A DNA stretch of 64,000 nucleotides from Robiginitomaculum sp. (GCA_021776615.1 JAJFFO010000021.1:62001-126000); one strand, 5' to 3'. Shown: positions 27,202 to 38,612, numbered from the stretch's first letter. Notes: generated from the letters alone by a model not told the origin. Program-made: numbers and translations.

Positions 27202-27939
27202 TCATGCAGCGTCTTTGCCAGATGATAATCGCTCGGCGCGCACATGCCAGCCCAGATAAATACCAATAGCGGCCAGCGCCAGACCGAACCAGGTCAGTGC
27301 ATAATCCAGATGATTGTTGGCAATCTGTGCGTGCCCCGGCGCTGGATCTGGCCATTGCGGGTGTTGCGGCGGGCCCTCAATTGACAAAACATAGTCTGTA
27401 ATTGGCGTGCCGTGTTGCAGACCCGCCAGCAAGCGCGCGGTATCGGGCGTATACCACATCTGGCCGTCAATATTGACCGGCGCTAACCGGCTGGGGCGGG
27501 GTATGGGTTTGAGTATGCCTTGCAAACGCCTTTCCTGCGCCGCCCCCGGCAATCGCCATTCATCCGCCAACTTCGTTTCACGCGCCGGACGTTCATAGCC
27601 AAGGTCCAAGACAATTGTCAGGCCGTCCGTAGTTATAAACGGGGCCAACAGCCTAACCGCCGGACGTCCCTCGCGATTGGCAAACAATGCTTGTGGTGTT
27701 TGGTCAGCTAATACGCCGCGCACGGATACGCGCCGCCACGCAATCATTTCGCCTTGCTGTTTGCGCGCTAATATATCGGCCAACCGTTCGGGTGCGGCGT
27801 CCTCGCCCGCAGTAATCTGCGCCAGCATTTGGGTTTTCCATTGCAGGCGTTGCACCTGCCAAACCCCAAGCCCGATCAAAATGGCCAAAGCAGGCAGTAA
27901 TGCCAAGGTCAGGCCACGAGCGGGAGAAAAACGGATCAT
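27202..27939 (-). CDS. SURF1 family cytochrome oxidase assembly protein
   Basis: SURF1 helps insert heme a into cytochrome oxidase subunit I. The 245-residue protein has two transmembrane helices, one at each end, and a periplasmic domain. Typical pieces are LGVWQVQRLQWKTQMLAQI, WRRVSVRGVLADQTPQALF, ANRE, and YALTWFGLALAAIGIYLGWHV at the C-terminus. It follows the DUF983 gene closely in the cta operon. Confidence 0.92.
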   Translation of the reverse strand: MIRFSPARGLTLALLPALAILIGLGVWQVQRLQWKTQMLAQITAGEDAAPERLADILARKQQGEMIAWRRVSVRGVLADQTPQALFANREGRPAVRLLAPFITTDGLTIVLDLGYERPARETKLADEWRLPGAAQERRLQGILKPIPRPSRLAPVNIDGQMWYTPDTARLLAGLQHGTPITDYVLSIEGPPQHPQWPDPAPGHAQIANNHLDYALTWFGLALAAIGIYLGWHVRAERLSSGKDAA

Positions 27940-27947
27940 CTTAAAAC

Positions 27948-28337
27948 CTAAATCAGGTCACCACTTTTAGACTCATCTGGTGTTTTCGATATGTGCACAT
28001 TATTGCGAAACATGATCGCGAACCACATTGCCTTAAAGGGCCGCAGAAACAGCAAGGTCAGCAGTGTTGCCAAGGGCAGCCACATGAGAAGGTGCACCCA
28101 AATTGGCGGTCTGAATGCCGCCTCAACCAGAAGCGCCGGGAACACCACCAATATTCCTACCAGCGAAATGATCACGCTAGCCGGGCCATCGCCAGCATCT
28201 TCATTGGAAAAATCCATACCGCAGCATTCGCACGATGGGGCCATCTTCAGAAAACCCGCAAAAAGCGCACCCTCCCCGCATTTGGGGCACACGCATTTTA
28301 AACCGGCCTGAATGGGCGAAATGCCCTGCTTACTCAC
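27948..28337 (-). CDS. DUF983 zinc-ribbon membrane protein of the oxidase operon
   Basis: This 129-residue protein starts SPIQAGLKCVCPKCGEGALFAGFLK and has a second CxxC-type pair in CECCGMDFSNEDAGDGPA, giving a small zinc-ribbon-like head, then two membrane helices. DUF983 proteins occur between ctaE and surf1 in many alphaproteobacteria, with no established function. A longer frame starts at 28376, but the GTG at 28337 overlaps the ctaE stop as GTGA, the same coupling used elsewhere in this window. Confidence 0.86.
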   Translation of the reverse strand: MSKQGISPIQAGLKCVCPKCGEGALFAGFLKMAPSCECCGMDFSNEDAGDGPASVIISLVGILVVFPALLVEAAFRPPIWVHLLMWLPLATLLTLLFLRPFKAMWFAIMFRNNVHISKTPDESKSGDLI

Positions 28338-29161
28338 CCGAAGACCACATAGATAAAGGTGAAAAGGAACAACCAAACCACATCAACAAAATGCCAATAC
28401 CATGCCGCCGCTTCCAGCCCGAAATGCTTTTTCGGCGTAAACCCACCTGCGGTTAGGCGGAACAGGCAAACGGCCAGAAATATTGTGCCAATAAGCACAT
28501 GCGCCCCGTGAAATCCGGTCGCCATAAAGAAGGTTGCGCCATACAGATTGCCAGCAAACGAGAAGCCTGCTTCTGCATATTCAATCGCCTGGAACATGGT
28601 AAAGCTCATGCCGAGCAGCACGGTCAGCAACAGGCCAATTTTAGCGGCTTGACGATCGCCATGCAGCAAAGCGTGGTGCGCCCAGGTCACGGTGGTCCCG
28701 GACAATAGCAGGATCATGGTGTTGACCAGCGGCAAATGCCAAGGGTCAAACGCTACAACCCCTTCTGGTGGCCACACTTCAAAGCCTTGAACGGCCCCGC
28801 CGGCAATGCGTACGTCATGGAAGATGGCGCCTTCAAAAAACATCCAGAACCAGCCGACGAAAAACATAACTTCCGAGGCGATAAACAAAATCATGCCATA
28901 GCGCATGGCCAATTGTACCACTGGCGTGTGATCCCCGGCACGGCCCTCGCGCAACACATCAGCCCACCAGCCAATCATGGTGAAAATTATCCCGAGAAAA
29001 CCAAGCGCGGCCACCCACGGCGTCCTCGCCGGAATGCCAAACATGCCCTTCATCCATATGACCACACCAAAGGTGAGCAAGAATGCGGCTACCGCACCGA
29101 CCAAAGGCCATGGGCTGGGATTTACTAGGTGATAATCGTGTTCAACAGCGTGGTCTGACAA
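28334..29161 (-). CDS. ctaE: Cytochrome c oxidase subunit III
   Basis: The 275-residue protein has seven predicted transmembrane segments and the subunit III blocks HDYHLVNPSPWPLVGA, RYGMILFIASEVMFFVGWFWMFFEGA, LLSGTTVTWAHHAL, GATFFMATGFHGAHVLIGTIFL and AAWYWHFVDVVWLFLFTFIYV. The conserved glutamate of the family is in SEVMFF. It is part of an aa3-type terminal oxidase in the inner membrane. Confidence 0.97.
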   Translation of the reverse strand: MSDHAVEHDYHLVNPSPWPLVGAVAAFLLTFGVVIWMKGMFGIPARTPWVAALGFLGIIFTMIGWWADVLREGRAGDHTPVVQLAMRYGMILFIASEVMFFVGWFWMFFEGAIFHDVRIAGGAVQGFEVWPPEGVVAFDPWHLPLVNTMILLLSGTTVTWAHHALLHGDRQAAKIGLLLTVLLGMSFTMFQAIEYAEAGFSFAGNLYGATFFMATGFHGAHVLIGTIFLAVCLFRLTAGGFTPKKHFGLEAAAWYWHFVDVVWLFLFTFIYVVFG

Positions 29162-29265
29162 GGTATTCCCCCATTGGGCTTGTTTAAGGAATCAATCCTT
29201 AAAAAAACATAGTGTGCCTAAGCTATAACGGCGACATGCGCCCGCTGCAACTCACGGCAAGGCTT

Positions 29266-29892
29266 CTACTGCAAGGTTGGCGACGCCTCGGATGTCACTT
29301 TTGCACTCTTCACTGGTTCCGCCCCTGTCTTCTCGAAAAATGTATAAGACAGGGTGATGGTTTTGATATCGTCCAGCCGCTTCTCTTCAGCGATTTCCGG
29401 CGCGACAAAATAAATAACCGGCATGTCCATACTCTCGCCCGGTTGCAAGGTTTGTTCGGTAAAACAAAAGCATTCAAGTTTAACAAAATACGCCCCGGCT
29501 TTTTGCGGCGTAACATTATAGCTTGCCATTCCCGTCAGCGGCTTATCGGAAAGGTTGGTCGCCCGATAGCGCGCCAAACCGTTTTCGCCAATGCGCACGG
29601 TCTGTTCAAGCTGCAAGGGTTTAAACTCCCACATCAGGCCGCGCGCCGTGGACGCATCGAAGAGCACCTTGATTTCGCGCTCCAACACCACGTCCGACCC
29701 CGCATCGGCGCGCTGGGTGGTGCCGCCATAGCCGGTCACCTTGCAAAAAATATTGTAGAGCGGCACCGATGCGTAGGCCGCCCCGACCATGACCACGGCC
29801 AAAGCGGCGAAACCCGCCAAAAACCGACCATTATTTTTGGCGGGTTTGGTGGCGGTTTTTGTGCCAGTCTTGGTATCAGCCTGCTGCGGCAT
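29266..29892 (-). CDS. ctaG: Cytochrome c oxidase assembly protein CtaG/Cox11
   Basis: Cox11 delivers copper to the CuB site of subunit I. The 208-residue protein has one N-terminal membrane anchor (FLAGFAALAVVMVGAAYASVPLYNIFCKVTGYGG) and a periplasmic domain with the copper motif KLECFCFTEQTLQPGE and the ending DMPVIYFVAPEI. The start at 29892 (MPQQADTK) overlaps the CoxF-like gene by 17 nt and is preceded by GAGAG; an ATG at 29904 is also possible. Confidence 0.95.
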   Translation of the reverse strand: MPQQADTKTGTKTATKPAKNNGRFLAGFAALAVVMVGAAYASVPLYNIFCKVTGYGGTTQRADAGSDVVLEREIKVLFDASTARGLMWEFKPLQLEQTVRIGENGLARYRATNLSDKPLTGMASYNVTPQKAGAYFVKLECFCFTEQTLQPGESMDMPVIYFVAPEIAEEKRLDDIKTITLSYTFFEKTGAEPVKSAKVTSEASPTLQ

Positions 29893-30034
29893 TAATGCTC
29901 TCATAAATGCGTACCAAGGCGACCACAAAGGTCAGCGTGCAAAAACTTGCCAACCCCAGCCCAATAGCAATATTGCGTTTGCGCTGCGCGGTTTTTTGCG
30001 CATCGGTTAGCGTTATGTATTCCAACTCTTTCAT
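29876..30034 (-). CDS. Small CoxF-like protein of the oxidase operon (52 aa)
   Basis: A 52-residue frame reads MKELEYITLTDAQKTAQRKR followed by a single transmembrane helix (NIAIGLGLASFCTLTFVVAL) and a short tail VRIYESINAAAG. Its start is 2 bases after the ctaB stop and its end overlaps ctaG. A tiny one-helix protein at this place is a constant feature of alphaproteobacterial cta operons and is often missed because of its size. It may aid Cox11 or oxidase assembly; its role is not established. Confidence 0.85.
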   Translation of the reverse strand: MKELEYITLTDAQKTAQRKRNIAIGLGLASFCTLTFVVALVRIYESINAAAG

Positions 30035-30036
30035 GT

Positions 30037-31029
30037 CTAGCTCCCGGCGACAGTGAACACCGCCACATATAACCCCAAACCATGTTCTGCCAAAAGCGCC
30101 GCGAACAGGGCAAAGAGATAAAGAATAGAAAACCCGAACAAATCGCGCGCCGCTTTATCGCCCTTGCGCACTTCATAAAGATCCGCACCACCAGCGGCCG
30201 CCCGGGCACCGCCCTCGCCCGCCTGGCTGCGTAATACCCGCCACGCCAAGGCCAGGAACGCAAGATTGAGCAAAGCCGCAACCCCCGCATAAAGCACACC
30301 GCCAAGGCCGGTAACCACCGGCACCATTGCTAATAGGCCAAGCGCCACAGCATAGGCCATAATCTGCCGCCTGGTGGCCTTTGGCCCGGCAACTACCGGC
30401 AACATCGGCACCCCGGCCTTTTCGTAATCACCGGCTTTATAAAGTGCCAACGCCCAAAAGTGCGGCGGCGTCCACAAAAAGATAATGCCGAATAAAAGTG
30501 CAGCATTGATATCTATAGTACCGGTCGCCGCGACCCACCCGATCATCGGGGGGAAGGCCCCGGCGGCCCCGCCAATAACAATGTTTTGCGGCGTCGAGCG
30601 CTTCAGCACCATGGTATAAATCACGGCGTAGAAAAAAATGGTGAAAGCCAATAGCCCGGCGGCCAAATAGTTTGCCGCCGCGCCCAAAATCACCACGGCA
30701 ATCACCGCCATGATCAGGCCAAAGCCAAGGGCGGCGCGCCCCTCTACCCGGCCTGAGGGAATGGGTCGCAAACGCGTGCGACGCATTTTGGCATCGATAT
30801 CCGCGTCAAACCACATATTAAGAGCACCGGCAGCACCAGCACCCAAGGCAATGGCAAACACCGAAACCATGGCCAGCAAAAAATTCATACTGCCCGGCGC
30901 GGCGACCAAGCCAACCAAAGCGGTAAACACCACTAAAGACATCACCCGGGGCTTCATCAATTGGATAAAGTCCTCAGGCTCAGCCAAACCGCTTGGGCTT
31001 AGCGGTGATGTCAAACTCAGATCGCTCAC
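30037..31029 (-). CDS. ctaB: Protoheme IX farnesyltransferase (heme O synthase)
   Basis: CtaB transfers a farnesyl group to heme b to form heme O, the precursor of heme a for the oxidase. The 330-residue protein has about nine transmembrane segments and the prenyltransferase motifs [20 protein letters not shown] and [28 protein letters not shown]. The N-terminus [20 protein letters not shown] is typical. It lies between ctaD and the small CoxF-like gene. Confidence 0.96.
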   Translation of the reverse strand: MSDLSLTSPLSPSGLAEPEDFIQLMKPRVMSLVVFTALVGLVAAPGSMNFLLAMVSVFAIALGAGAAGALNMWFDADIDAKMRRTRLRPIPSGRVEGRAALGFGLIMAVIAVVILGAAANYLAAGLLAFTIFFYAVIYTMVLKRSTPQNIVIGGAAGAFPPMIGWVAATGTIDINAALLFGIIFLWTPPHFWALALYKAGDYEKAGVPMLPVVAGPKATRRQIMAYAVALGLLAMVPVVTGLGGVLYAGVAALLNLAFLALAWRVLRSQAGEGGARAAAGGADLYEVRKGDKAARDLFGFSILYLFALFAALLAEHGLGLYVAVFTVAGS

Positions 31030-31074
31030 TGTTTTACTTCCTTAGAAGGTCAAAACCTTCCGGTGATGGTTCAC

Positions 31075-33565
<2,491 letters not shown>

Positions 33566-33818
33566 CCTACCCTCATTGTGCTTGCGCCAGAGGGACAGGC
33601 AGTAAAAAGCCCACGCCCCCCGGCATGATCGACATGTGCACCTTGTCGCAGAGTCTCACCACGGTTTGCAAGGCCATTTTCTGCATTACCACATATTCAT
33701 TCAAACATTTTTCCAAAATATGCTATGGTTCATGAATGTGCTGGGCTTGATCTACACCGCAACGGCATGACGAACGTTCCCAGCCTCGTGCTCGTGTCAC
33801 ATATGCTAGAGGAGCTAT

Positions 33819-34388
33819 ATGATGAAAAACACCACAAAAATTCTCGCCGGCATTGGCCTTGCTTTTGCAACTGCTAATACGGCAAATGCATCCAATATTG
33901 GTGTGACCTTTGGTGAAGACTATGGCCATGCATGCTATACGGAAGCCGTCTGGGGCAATGCCGGGGCGAGCGCGCTGGACACCTGCAATAAGGCGTTAAG
34001 TGAAGAAGTTTTGACCACACGTAACCGGGCTGCCACCTTTGTAAACCGTGGCATTGTGCGGGCGCGGCGCGGCGATATTGACGGTGCTATTGAGGATTAC
34101 GAGCAAGCCCTGGCGATAAAATCTAATCTGGGCGACGCCTTCGCCAATATCGGCACCGCTTATATACGCGCGAATCGCCATGCAGATGCCCTGCCAATGC
34201 TGCAAAAGGCGCTGGAGTTCGAGCACCTTGCCAAGCGTTCACATGTCTACTTCAACCTGGCACTGGCACAAGAAAAAATGGGTGACACCAAAGCCGCCTA
34301 TTTGAGTTTTAAAAAAGCGTCCGCGGAAAATCCAAATTGGGATTGGCCACGGCAAGAATTGGAACGCTTCACGGTTGTTTCCCGTTAA
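33819..34388 (+). CDS. Exported TPR protein, first of two tandem paralogues
   Basis: The 189-residue protein has a signal peptide (cleavage near ANA-SN) and then about three tetratricopeptide repeats (residues 75-165; for example GIVRARRGDIDGAIEDYEQALAI). Two cysteines, in GHACYTEA and LDTCNKAL, are shared with the next paralogue and may form a disulfide in the periplasm. The C-terminus ERFTVVSR is identical in both. GGAG lies 5-8 bases before tandem ATG codons. TPR proteins usually scaffold complexes; the partner is unknown. Confidence 0.8.
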   Translation: MMKNTTKILAGIGLAFATANTANASNIGVTFGEDYGHACYTEAVWGNAGASALDTCNKALSEEVLTTRNRAATFVNRGIVRARRGDIDGAIEDYEQALAIKSNLGDAFANIGTAYIRANRHADALPMLQKALEFEHLAKRSHVYFNLALAQEKMGDTKAAYLSFKKASAENPNWDWPRQELERFTVVSR

Positions 34389-34394
34389 GGACAT

Positions 34395-34423
34395 GGGTCA
34401 TACCGTTTATGGCGGCATGACCC
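34395..34423. repeat. Stem-loop after the first TPR gene
   Basis: GGGTCAT pairs with ATGACCC, and inside it CCG pairs with CGG. It begins 7 bp after the TPR stop. There is no T-run, so it may protect the 3' end of the transcript or weaken readthrough into the second TPR gene. Confidence 0.45.
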
Positions 34424-34457
34424 AACCAGAAGCGGCTGCGTTTGTGCCCTGCCAACG

Positions 34458-34491
34458 CGGGCCCATCCCTAATTCGGGCCCATCCCTAATT
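34458..34491. repeat. Perfect tandem 17-bp direct repeat
   Basis: The unit CGGGCCCATCCCTAATT occurs twice without a gap or mismatch (34458-34474 and 34475-34491) and is followed by CGGGG, the start of a third unit. It lies in the 152-bp spacer between the two TPR paralogues. Slippage of a short sequence is the simplest origin; the copy number could vary between strains. Confidence 0.75.
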
Positions 34492-34540
34492 CGGGGCCAG
34501 CCCTTTAAGTGGAGTGCCCCTTAATTAGAGTGAGCAACTC

Positions 34541-35104
34541 ATGAGATCCATGCGTAAAACCATAACCGTATTTTGCCTGTTCCCGATGGCTGTCTTTGGC
34601 GGTGCGGCAAGAGCTGGCACAACAACAATTGGTCAAAGTTACGGCGCGGAATGCTTTGATAATGCCAGCGCCAAAGGCTATAGCGTCGGCGCTATCACGG
34701 CATGCAACCGGGCGATTGAAGAAGGTACCTTAAACCGAAAGGACCATGCTTCAACCTTGGTCAATCGCGGCATTGTGCGCGCGCACCATAACGATTTGGA
34801 AGGGGCGCTGAAAGATTATGGCAAGGCTTTGCATATGCGTCCCGAACTCGCCGAAGCGTTTGCCAGTCGCGGCAATGTTTATATTCGTATGGAGCGCTAT
34901 AACGATGCCCTTGGTGAGCTAAACAAGGCTCTGAAACTTGGTCTTTTGCACCCGGAAAGGGTCTATTTTAATCGCGCCATCGTCTACGAAATACTGGGCG
35001 ATACCAAAGCTGCCTATTTGAGCTTCAAAAAAGCCGCTGAGCACAATCCGGCCTGGGATCAACCACAACAGGAATTACAGCGCTTCACCGTCGTTTCTCG
35101 TTGA
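34541..35104 (+). CDS. Exported TPR protein, second of two tandem paralogues
   Basis: This 187-residue protein is a divergent copy of its neighbour: signal peptide to about ARA-GT, the conserved cysteines in GAECFDNA and ITACNRAI, TPR repeats such as GIVRAHHNDLEGALKDYGKALHM, and near-identical ends GDTKAAYLSFKKA and QRFTVVSR. The divergence outside these blocks shows the duplication is not recent. It is followed 31 bp later by tldD. Function is unknown. Confidence 0.8.
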   Translation: MRSMRKTITVFCLFPMAVFGGAARAGTTTIGQSYGAECFDNASAKGYSVGAITACNRAIEEGTLNRKDHASTLVNRGIVRAHHNDLEGALKDYGKALHMRPELAEAFASRGNVYIRMERYNDALGELNKALKLGLLHPERVYFNRAIVYEILGDTKAAYLSFKKAAEHNPAWDQPQQELQRFTVVSR

Positions 35105-35135
35105 TGATGGGGCACTTACCTTCTAAGTAGAGGGC

Positions 35136-36563
35136 ATGAATCATAGCGCATTTGACCAAACTGATCTGGACTTGGAAAAGGCCGGATCATTAACCCAGGA
35201 AGCCCTCAAAGGTGCTGATGACGGCGAAATGTTCGTCGAGCGCAGCGTTTCCGAAAGTTTTGTATTTGACGATGGACGGCTGAAAAATGCTTCCTATGAT
35301 GCCACGCGCGGGTTTGGCTTGCGCCGGGTTTTGGGCGAAAGCACCGGCTATGCGCACTCGACCGAGCTTAGCCCGGCGGCGTTAAAACGCGCTGCCATTG
35401 CGGTACGTGCTGCTGATAGTGGCCATAACGGCGTATGGGCTGACAATCCACGGCGCACCAATGCGGTGCTCTATGGTGATGCAGACCCAGCCGAATCACC
35501 GGGGTTTACCGACAAGACCGATTTATTGGCGGAGATCGACGCCTATGTGCGCGCTCAGGACCCCCGCGTGCTTCAGGTCAGCGCCTCGCTGGCTGGCGAG
35601 CAGCGCCACATTACCATTTTACGTCCCGGTGCTGACCCGGTGTTTGATTGCCGCCCCCTCGTGCGCATTGGCGTCAGTGTTACCGTTGAAGAACATGGCC
35701 GCCGCGAAAGCGGCAGTGCCGGTGCCGGCGGCCGCACCACTTATGCACAATGGATCACCCCGCAAAGCTGGAAAAACCTGGCCGATGAGGCCTTGCGCCA
35801 GGCCTTGGTGAATTTGCAGGCGGTGGATTGCCCGGCGGGCGAGATGGACGTGGTGCTTGGCCCCGGCTGGCCCGGCGTATTGCTGCACGAAGCGGTTGGG
35901 CACGGTCTGGAAGGTGATTTCAACCGTAAGGGCGAAAGCGCATTTTCGGGGCGCATGGGCGAACGTGTCGCCGCCAAAGGCGTCACCGTTGTCGATGATG
36001 GCACGATTGCCGAGCGCCGTGGTTCGCTTACCGTTGATGATGAAGGCACGCCAACCAGCGCCACCACCCTAATCGAAGACGGTATATTGGTTGGCTATAT
36101 GCAGGATCGGCAAAATGCCCGCCTTATGGGCATGGAGCCGACCGGCAATGGTCGCCGCGAAAGCTATGCCTGCCCGCCAATGCCGCGCATGACCAATACC
36201 TTTATGCGTGCTGGCGCCCATGATCCGGCAGAAATTCTGGCCTCCCTCAAAGACGGTATTTACGCGGTCAATTTTGGCGGTGGACAGGTCGACATCACCT
36301 CCGGGAAGTTCGTTTTCCAATGCACCGAAGCCTATATGGTCAAAAACGGCAAAATCGGTAACCCGGTAAAAGGCGCGACCTTAATCGGCGATGGCCCCAG
36401 CGTGCTCACCCGGGTATCAATGATCGGCAATGATATGGAACTTGATCCGGGCATTGGCGTTTGCGGCAAGGCTGGCCAAGGCGTGCCGGTTGGCGTCGGC
36501 CAACCAACCTTGAAAATCGGCGGGGTTACCGTTGGCGGCGCGGATGTTGGTGAAGCCGCCTGA
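35136..36563 (+). CDS. tldD: Metalloprotease TldD
   Basis: TldD forms a heterodimer with TldE/PmbA that degrades unfolded peptides and matures peptide toxins. The 475-residue protein has the zinc motif HEAVGH at residues 251-256, preceded by GPGWPGVLL, and the C-terminal blocks GGGQVDITSGKFVFQCTEAYMVKNGKIGNPVKGATLIGDGP. TldE is not in the window. The length is normal and the gene stands alone after the TPR pair. Confidence 0.95.
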   Translation: MNHSAFDQTDLDLEKAGSLTQEALKGADDGEMFVERSVSESFVFDDGRLKNASYDATRGFGLRRVLGESTGYAHSTELSPAALKRAAIAVRAADSGHNGVWADNPRRTNAVLYGDADPAESPGFTDKTDLLAEIDAYVRAQDPRVLQVSASLAGEQRHITILRPGADPVFDCRPLVRIGVSVTVEEHGRRESGSAGAGGRTTYAQWITPQSWKNLADEALRQALVNLQAVDCPAGEMDVVLGPGWPGVLLHEAVGHGLEGDFNRKGESAFSGRMGERVAAKGVTVVDDGTIAERRGSLTVDDEGTPTSATTLIEDGILVGYMQDRQNARLMGMEPTGNGRRESYACPPMPRMTNTFMRAGAHDPAEILASLKDGIYAVNFGGGQVDITSGKFVFQCTEAYMVKNGKIGNPVKGATLIGDGPSVLTRVSMIGNDMELDPGIGVCGKAGQGVPVGVGQPTLKIGGVTVGGADVGEAA

Positions 36564-36588
36564 GCTTAAGCCCCCCCTAGCACGGGCC

Positions 36589-37260
36589 CTAACTCCCGGC
36601 GCTAAACGCCAGAATCTGGCTCATCTGCGTTAGGCCACGACCGGATTGTTGATGCCAGACGTTGAAAGCCTCTTGCACGGCCGCCATATCGCGCTGCGAG
36701 CTTGGCACTTTGCTTACGATTTGATCGCGCATAAGTGCCGCGACCACATCGCGCGACAAGATAAAACTATCCTTGCCCATACGCCGTAAAAATATCTGAC
36801 CGGTGGCCCCGCCAAGACGGCCGCCGCGCTTTTTCATCATCGCCAGCAAGTCAATATGGTCGGCCAGAGGCCAATCAGCAAAGGCGGCGCTGGCGGATCC
36901 ATGCTCTTGCGCCAGATCCGATAAAAAACAGGCATTATCGCGCACCGCGACAATTTTCTGCCCGTTGCGCACAATGCGGGTGTCTTTGAGCATTCTATCG
37001 AGATCCTCATCCGACATAAAAGCCCACCGCGCCGGATCAAACCCTTCAAATGCCTCTTCGAAGCCCGCCCACTTGTTTTCAATAACTTTCCAGTTAAACC
37101 CGGCTTGAAACAGGCATTTGCTCATTTTCGATAGCCAGCGCGAATCAGGAATCGCCTTGAGCGCATCCGCACTTTTTGGTTTTGCCAGTAAAGCTTCCAG
37201 CGCCGCCGGACCACCTTTATGGTCCGCCGCATAGGCTTCAATTTCGCTAAAGTGTTTCAT
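36589..37260 (-). CDS. DNA-3-methyladenine glycosylase I family protein
   Basis: The 223-residue protein belongs to the Tag glycosylase family that removes 3-methyladenine from alkylated DNA. Supporting blocks are WLSKMSKCLFQAGFNWKVIENKWAGFEEAFEGFDP and IVRNGQKIVAVRDNACFLSDL. The zinc-binding His/Cys set of E. coli Tag is not obvious, so this is the variant branch common in alphaproteobacteria. It follows fliE on the same strand after a hairpin, with GGGAGG before its ATG. Confidence 0.82.
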   Translation of the reverse strand: MKHFSEIEAYAADHKGGPAALEALLAKPKSADALKAIPDSRWLSKMSKCLFQAGFNWKVIENKWAGFEEAFEGFDPARWAFMSDEDLDRMLKDTRIVRNGQKIVAVRDNACFLSDLAQEHGSASAAFADWPLADHIDLLAMMKKRGGRLGGATGQIFLRRMGKDSFILSRDVVAALMRDQIVSKVPSSQRDMAAVQEAFNVWHQQSGRGLTQMSQILAFSAGS

Positions 37261-37276
37261 TGCCTAAACCTCCCAA

Positions 37277-37292
37277 AGCGCCCTTTGGCGCT
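37277..37292. terminator. Stem-loop after fliE
   Basis: AGCGCC and GGCGCT form a perfect 6-bp stem with the loop CTTT, extended by flanking A/T pairs. On the minus strand it lies between the fliE stop and the ribosome site of the glycosylase gene and is followed by only three T, so termination would be partial. Confidence 0.5.
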
Positions 37293-37300
37293 ATTAGAAG

Positions 37301-37612
37301 TTATATAGGCATGCGCAAGATATCCTGATAGGCCTTGATCACTTCATCGCGTACCGCAACCACGGTCTCGAGGGTCATTTCGGCTTTATTGACCGCCGCC
37401 ACCACGTCAATCAAATCCGCCTGCCCGACAGATGATGCCGCGGTTAGCTGTTCGGCTTTGCCGGTATCACTGGCAATCGTGCCCATGGCGTCTTGCACCA
37501 TTTTGCCAAAATCCACCTTGGCCGCGCCGCCCTCAGCGCCACCACCGCCCACCTTGGCAGTCGAGATGGCGTCGCCATAGGCTTTCATGGCTTGCAGAGC
37601 GGTGAACGACAT
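37301..37612 (-). CDS. fliE: Flagellar hook-basal body protein FliE
   Basis: FliE joins the MS ring to the proximal rod. The 103-residue protein ends with the conserved helix region DLIDVVAAVNKAEMTLETVVAVRDEVIKAYQDILRMPI, and the middle has FGKMVQDAM. It is the third gene of flgB-flgC-fliE, separated from flgC by 25 bp. Confidence 0.94.
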   Translation of the reverse strand: MSFTALQAMKAYGDAISTAKVGGGGAEGGAAKVDFGKMVQDAMGTIASDTGKAEQLTAASSVGQADLIDVVAAVNKAEMTLETVVAVRDEVIKAYQDILRMPI

Positions 37613-37637
37613 AGTGAACCTCTTCTAATACAGGTGT

Positions 37638-38054
37638 TTAACGGCCTTGTAGTAATTCAAGCGTGCGCGAAAGCATGGCACGGCTGTTTTCAATAACACT
37701 GACATTGGCCTCAAAACTGCGTTGGGCCTGACGCATATCCATCAACTCAACCAGCGAATCCACATTAGGGTATTTCACATAACCTTGCGCATTGGCCGCT
37801 GGATGGCCGGGATCATAAACCGTACGAAAATCTGACTTGTCAGGCTCGGCCTTTCTCATGCGCACCAGTTTTGTGCCGCTGGCCTTGTCTAACTCTTCGG
37901 TAAATACCGGGACCTTGCGCCGATAAGGCTGGCCGTCCGGACCCTGGGCGGTCGAGCCGGAATTGGCGACGTTTTCGGCAATAACCCGCATTCGGGAACT
38001 TTGCGCGCGCATACCAGCGGCGGCAATTTTCAAGGCAACCGACATATCGCTCAT
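37638..38054 (-). CDS. flgC: Flagellar proximal rod protein FlgC
   Basis: FlgC is a proximal rod subunit exported by the flagellar type III system. The 138-residue protein has the rod N-terminal motif ALKIAAAGMRAQSSRMRVIAENVANSGST and the C-terminal ending YVKYPNVDSLVELMDMRQAQRSFEANVSVIENSRAMLSRTLELL. Its length is normal. It lies between flgB and fliE. Confidence 0.96.
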   Translation of the reverse strand: MSDMSVALKIAAAGMRAQSSRMRVIAENVANSGSTAQGPDGQPYRRKVPVFTEELDKASGTKLVRMRKAEPDKSDFRTVYDPGHPAANAQGYVKYPNVDSLVELMDMRQAQRSFEANVSVIENSRAMLSRTLELLQGR

Positions 38055-38076
38055 GATTTAACTCCCATAAACCGGC

Positions 38077-38514
38077 TCATCGGCCGGGCCTGCTTAAAGC
38101 GATGCGCAACAAGCCCATGCTTTTTTGATATAATCCGGCGGCCGCTTCATAACGCATTCGGGTTTCTGCCACCTGACTGACCTGCTCTTCGAGCACCACA
38201 GAATTGCCGTTTATGGTGGTTTCCGAATTCGGGCTTTCAACAATTCTATGCAGTGACGAGCCGCGATAAGACGCACCGCCACGCCCGGCCATATGCCCCG
38301 GCTCGGTAACTTGCAAAGCCAAGCGCCCGCCGCCCGGCTTTTTTTGCCCGCTCATAGAGTTCTGCAAGGCTTTGGCAAAGTGTTTCTCATCCACATCCTG
38401 CGCCGCATACCCCGGCGTATCGGCATTGGCAATATTGCGCGCCAACACCTTTTGGCGCGCGCCCAACATCGACATGGTACCCTTCAGGGCTGCAAAAACT
38501 GGTAGATCACTCAT
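38077..38514 (-). CDS. flgB: Flagellar proximal rod protein FlgB
   Basis: FlgB is the first proximal rod subunit. The 145-residue protein has LKGTMSMLGARQKVLARNIANADTPGYAAQDVDEKHFAKAL at the N-terminus and the C-terminal NGNSVVLEEQVSQVAETRMRYEAAAGLYQKSMGLLRIAL. It heads the flgB-flgC-fliE operon; a TTAACCAT element reads toward it 40 bp upstream. No convincing sigma-54 site is seen. Confidence 0.95.
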   Translation of the reverse strand: MSDLPVFAALKGTMSMLGARQKVLARNIANADTPGYAAQDVDEKHFAKALQNSMSGQKKPGGGRLALQVTEPGHMAGRGGASYRGSSLHRIVESPNSETTINGNSVVLEEQVSQVAETRMRYEAAAGLYQKSMGLLRIALSRPGR

Positions 38515-38553
38515 CGTACTTTAGTCCTGCTCACAGGCTAAAATGCGCGATTT

Positions 38554-38561
38554 ATGGTTAA
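38554..38561 (-). promoter_or_regulatory. TTAACCAT element upstream of flgB (CtrA half-site-like)
   Basis: The minus strand reads TTAACCATAAATCG here, 40 bp before the flgB start. The same TTAACCATAA occurs before fliL at 55761. TTAACCAT is a CtrA half-site-like element enriched at cell-cycle promoters of Caulobacter relatives, so a shared early flagellar control is suggested but not proven. Confidence 0.4.
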
Positions 38562-38612
38562 TGGAGAATGAAAATTGGCGGCGGACCACACCAACCGCTC
38601 ACTAATGGCCGC

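Noticed and set aside
38598-38611. Weak GG-N10-GC match as a sigma-54 promoter for flgB
   Set aside because: Only the spacing fits; the TGGCAC and TTGC elements do not match.
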